Origin: an uncultured Treponema sp.
GTDB lineage: Bacteria; Spirochaetota; Spirochaetia; Treponematales; Treponemataceae
Direction: 5' to 3'
Assembly: GCA_905236465.1 (NCBI GenBank)
Contig: CAJOQA010000209.1
Span: forward strand, 1-7,811
DNA length: 7,811 nt
A model generated the notes under the pieces. It ran no database searches and was not told where the DNA came from. It was given only the letters and a program-made list of their open reading frames with translations. The translations under genes and the position numbers were made by a program. This document shows, one piece after another, positions 6,121 through 7,811 of the stretch (positions are counted from its first letter, which is position 1; each line of letters opens with the position of its first letter).

Positions 6121-7811
6121 ATGATTGGAAAAATATTAAAGAACCCCATTACAATTCTTGCATCCGTAATACTGGGAATTATATTTGGTTTTTATGAAAA
6201 AGAGATAGCCCTTTCTTGGGGTGTGGTGGGAGACACCTATCTTAATCTTTTTCAGATGACAGTTATTCCTATTCTTGTAACTTCTATTGTGGCAAGCCTT
6301 GCCCAACTGATGAAAGACAAGAATGCTCGTAGCCACATTTTAAAAATTCTAGTAGTCTTTGCAATTATACTCATAGCTACAGCCCTTTTTGGAACATTAT
6401 CCGGTTTGCTTGGTAGACCTGGTGAAAACTTAGGGGAATCAACTACAGAAATACTTGACAAGATTATTAAAAACTCAGCTGATACATCTCAAGATGAAAT
6501 GGCTTTGTATGACGCATCAAAAGATATTGTTTCAAAGAAATCTTCACTTGTTGACTTTTTTGTGAACATTATTCCTGCAAACATTTTTACTGCATTTAGC
6601 AATGGAACAATACTTCAGTTAGTTTTCTTTAGTATTCTTTTTGGTATTGCTATAGGTTTCTTAAAAGAAGAATCTTCTGCCCGCTTAATAAACGGAGTTG
6701 TCTCATTAAAGGATTCTTTTCAAAAACTTATAAACTGGACCATGTACGGACTTCCCATTGGACTAGTCTTTTTAATGGGAAAGCAGATTGCACAAGTTGG
6801 TATTGAAATACTACTTGCCATGGTAAAGTTTATTATTGTTTTTTATCTGGCAGGTCTTGCTGCTATGCTGATTTGTACACTTATAATTTGGATAAAATCA
6901 GGAATAAAAAACCCAATCACTGTACTAAAAAAAGTTATTGACCCAATCATTATTTGTTTTGCCACTAGAAATAGTTTTGCGGCCCTACCCTCCTCTGTTT
7001 CAGCTTTAAAGAGCCTGAACTTCAACAAAAACATGGTGGACCTTGTTTTCCCCTTAGGACTAACAGTGCTGCGTTTTGGGAACATCATGTACTTTGCCCT
7101 TGCCTCATGTTTTGTAGCGCAGATTTATAATACAAGCCTTGCTATGCCATCCTTAATCCTCATTGTTGTAGGCTCCTTGCTTGCAGGTACAGCAACAGCA
7201 GGTGCTTCTGGTCTTTTGACCCTACCGATGATTTCTTTAATTCTAGATCCAATTGGGCTCCCTGTAGAATCTATTCTTATTGTTTTTATGGCAATAGATT
7301 CTTTGATTGACCCAATGAGAACTTTGCTGATTGTTTACGTAAATATTGCAACTACAGCCCTTGTATCTTCTAGAGAAAAAGAAGTTGCAGTTGAAGATAA
7401 AGCTGAAGAAAATGATCTTATCGAAGATTTTGAGCAAAAAGAAAAAGTTGAAGAAAAGATTCTTAAAGTAGAACCCTTGGAAGAAAAAGTATTTACCCTA
7501 CCAAAAGAAAAAGTTGCTGGTATGGAGGATTTAGTAGAAGTTGAAGTTACAAAAGAAAGTTCAAAAGCAGTGGAGCAAAAACATTCTAATAAGTTTAGAA
7601 TAAAAATACGGGATACCTTGGTACTAGTAAACACACTGCTTCTTGTAGCCACCGCAACAATCATCATGCGGATAAACTCCCACGGTACACAAGATTCGGT
7701 TTATTCTGTTTCTACAAAACTAGTAACTGAAATTCTTAAATCTGTAGATACAAAACTTGAAGCTTACTATACACCTGCTGACCAAGAAATACACAGCATT
7801 GTTTTCCACTA
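6121..7811 (+). CDS. Divergent sodium:dicarboxylate/glutamate symporter-like protein with C-terminal extension (3' end outside window)
   Basis: The frame is open for 563 residues and ends on an incomplete codon (TA), so the stop is unseen. Residues 1-415 form an SDF/DAACS (GltP/DctA-like) transporter core: N-terminal membrane helices with the conserved FQMTVIPILVTSIV (44-57), a polar loop at about 100-142, an HP1-like hairpin ATRNSFAALP (281-290), a TM7-like PLGLTVLRFGN (311-321), an HP2-like GTATAGASG (356-364), and a TM8-like AIDSLIDPMRT (391-401). Asp397 and Arg400 align with GltPh substrate-binding Asp394 and Arg397, but the NMDGT sodium motif is replaced by LRFGN, and the GltPh Asn401 and Asp405 equivalents are Ile404 and Asn408. 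Normal members end soon after TM8. Here a Glu/Lys-rich linker (about 416-489), a basic NKFRIKIR patch (490-497), another membrane helix (about 499-516) and the start of an external helical domain follow. That last part resembles the beginning of sensor regions in spirochaetal and other cyclase or chemoreceptor proteins. The family call is sure; a receptor role is inferred. Confidence 0.88.
   Translation, partial: MIGKILKNPITILASVILGIIFGFYEKEIALSWGVVGDTYLNLFQMTVIPILVTSIVASLAQLMKDKNARSHILKILVVFAIILIATALFGTLSGLLGRPGENLGESTTEILDKIIKNSADTSQDEMALYDASKDIVSKKSSLVDFFVNIIPANIFTAFSNGTILQLVFFSILFGIAIGFLKEESSARLINGVVSLKDSFQKLINWTMYGLPIGLVFLMGKQIAQVGIEILLAMVKFIIVFYLAGLAAMLICTLIIWIKSGIKNPITVLKKVIDPIIICFATRNSFAALPSSVSALKSLNFNKNMVDLVFPLGLTVLRFGNIMYFALASCFVAQIYNTSLAMPSLILIVVGSLLAGTATAGASGLLTLPMISLILDPIGLPVESILIVFMAIDSLIDPMRTLLIVYVNIATTALVSSREKEVAVEDKAEENDLIEDFEQKEKVEEKILKVEPLEEKVFTLPKEKVAGMEDLVEVEVTKESSKAVEQKHSNKFRIKIRDTLVLVNTLLLVATATIIMRINSHGTQDSVYSVSTKLVTEILKSVDTKLEAYYTPADQEIHSIVFH

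Overview
This AT-rich window holds six genes, all on the plus strand, in three transcription blocks. Nothing in it fixes the organism. The low GC, short intergenic gaps and the protein set (HflK/HflC pair, orphan acyl-CoA carboxyltransferase, non-lipoprotein binding protein) would fit a host-associated spirochaete such as a Treponema. That is an impression from protein style, not a demonstrated assignment.

Block 1 (1-3512) is a tight operon: the 3' part of hflK, then hflC, then an unnamed 557-residue single-pass membrane protein. The gaps are only 2-3 bases. HflK and HflC form the SPFH complex that surrounds and modulates the FtsH membrane protease. The third protein looks like a degenerate protein kinase (pseudokinase) on the cytoplasmic side, joined through one membrane helix to an external domain. 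It may be a partner or regulator of the HflKC complex.

Block 2 (about 3520-5154) is a single gene with its own near-consensus promoter and a strong intrinsic terminator. It encodes a full-length biotin-dependent carboxyltransferase of the propionyl-CoA carboxylase beta / methylmalonyl-CoA decarboxylase alpha type. A 10-bp inverted repeat abuts the -35 box, and a nine-A tract lies in the promoter spacer.

Block 3 (about 5170-7811, running off the window) is the most unusual part. A promoter region with a perfect 18-bp palindrome and two 11-bp direct repeats precedes a secreted family-3 (amino-acid type) solute-binding protein. This is coupled by a Shine-Dalgarno that contains its stop codon to a divergent sodium:dicarboxylate/glutamate symporter (SDF/DAACS family). 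The symporter lacks most of the canonical sodium-site motif. After its transport core it continues through a charged cytoplasmic linker into a further membrane helix and the start of what looks like an extracytoplasmic sensor domain. No ABC permease or ATPase is visible. The block can be read as a binding protein feeding a transporter-derived receptor ('transceptor') whose output domain lies beyond the window end. That reading is an inference.

No RNA genes, insertion sequences or CRISPR arrays were seen. The two gaps between genes (3513-3601 and 5099-5287) are both regulatory.
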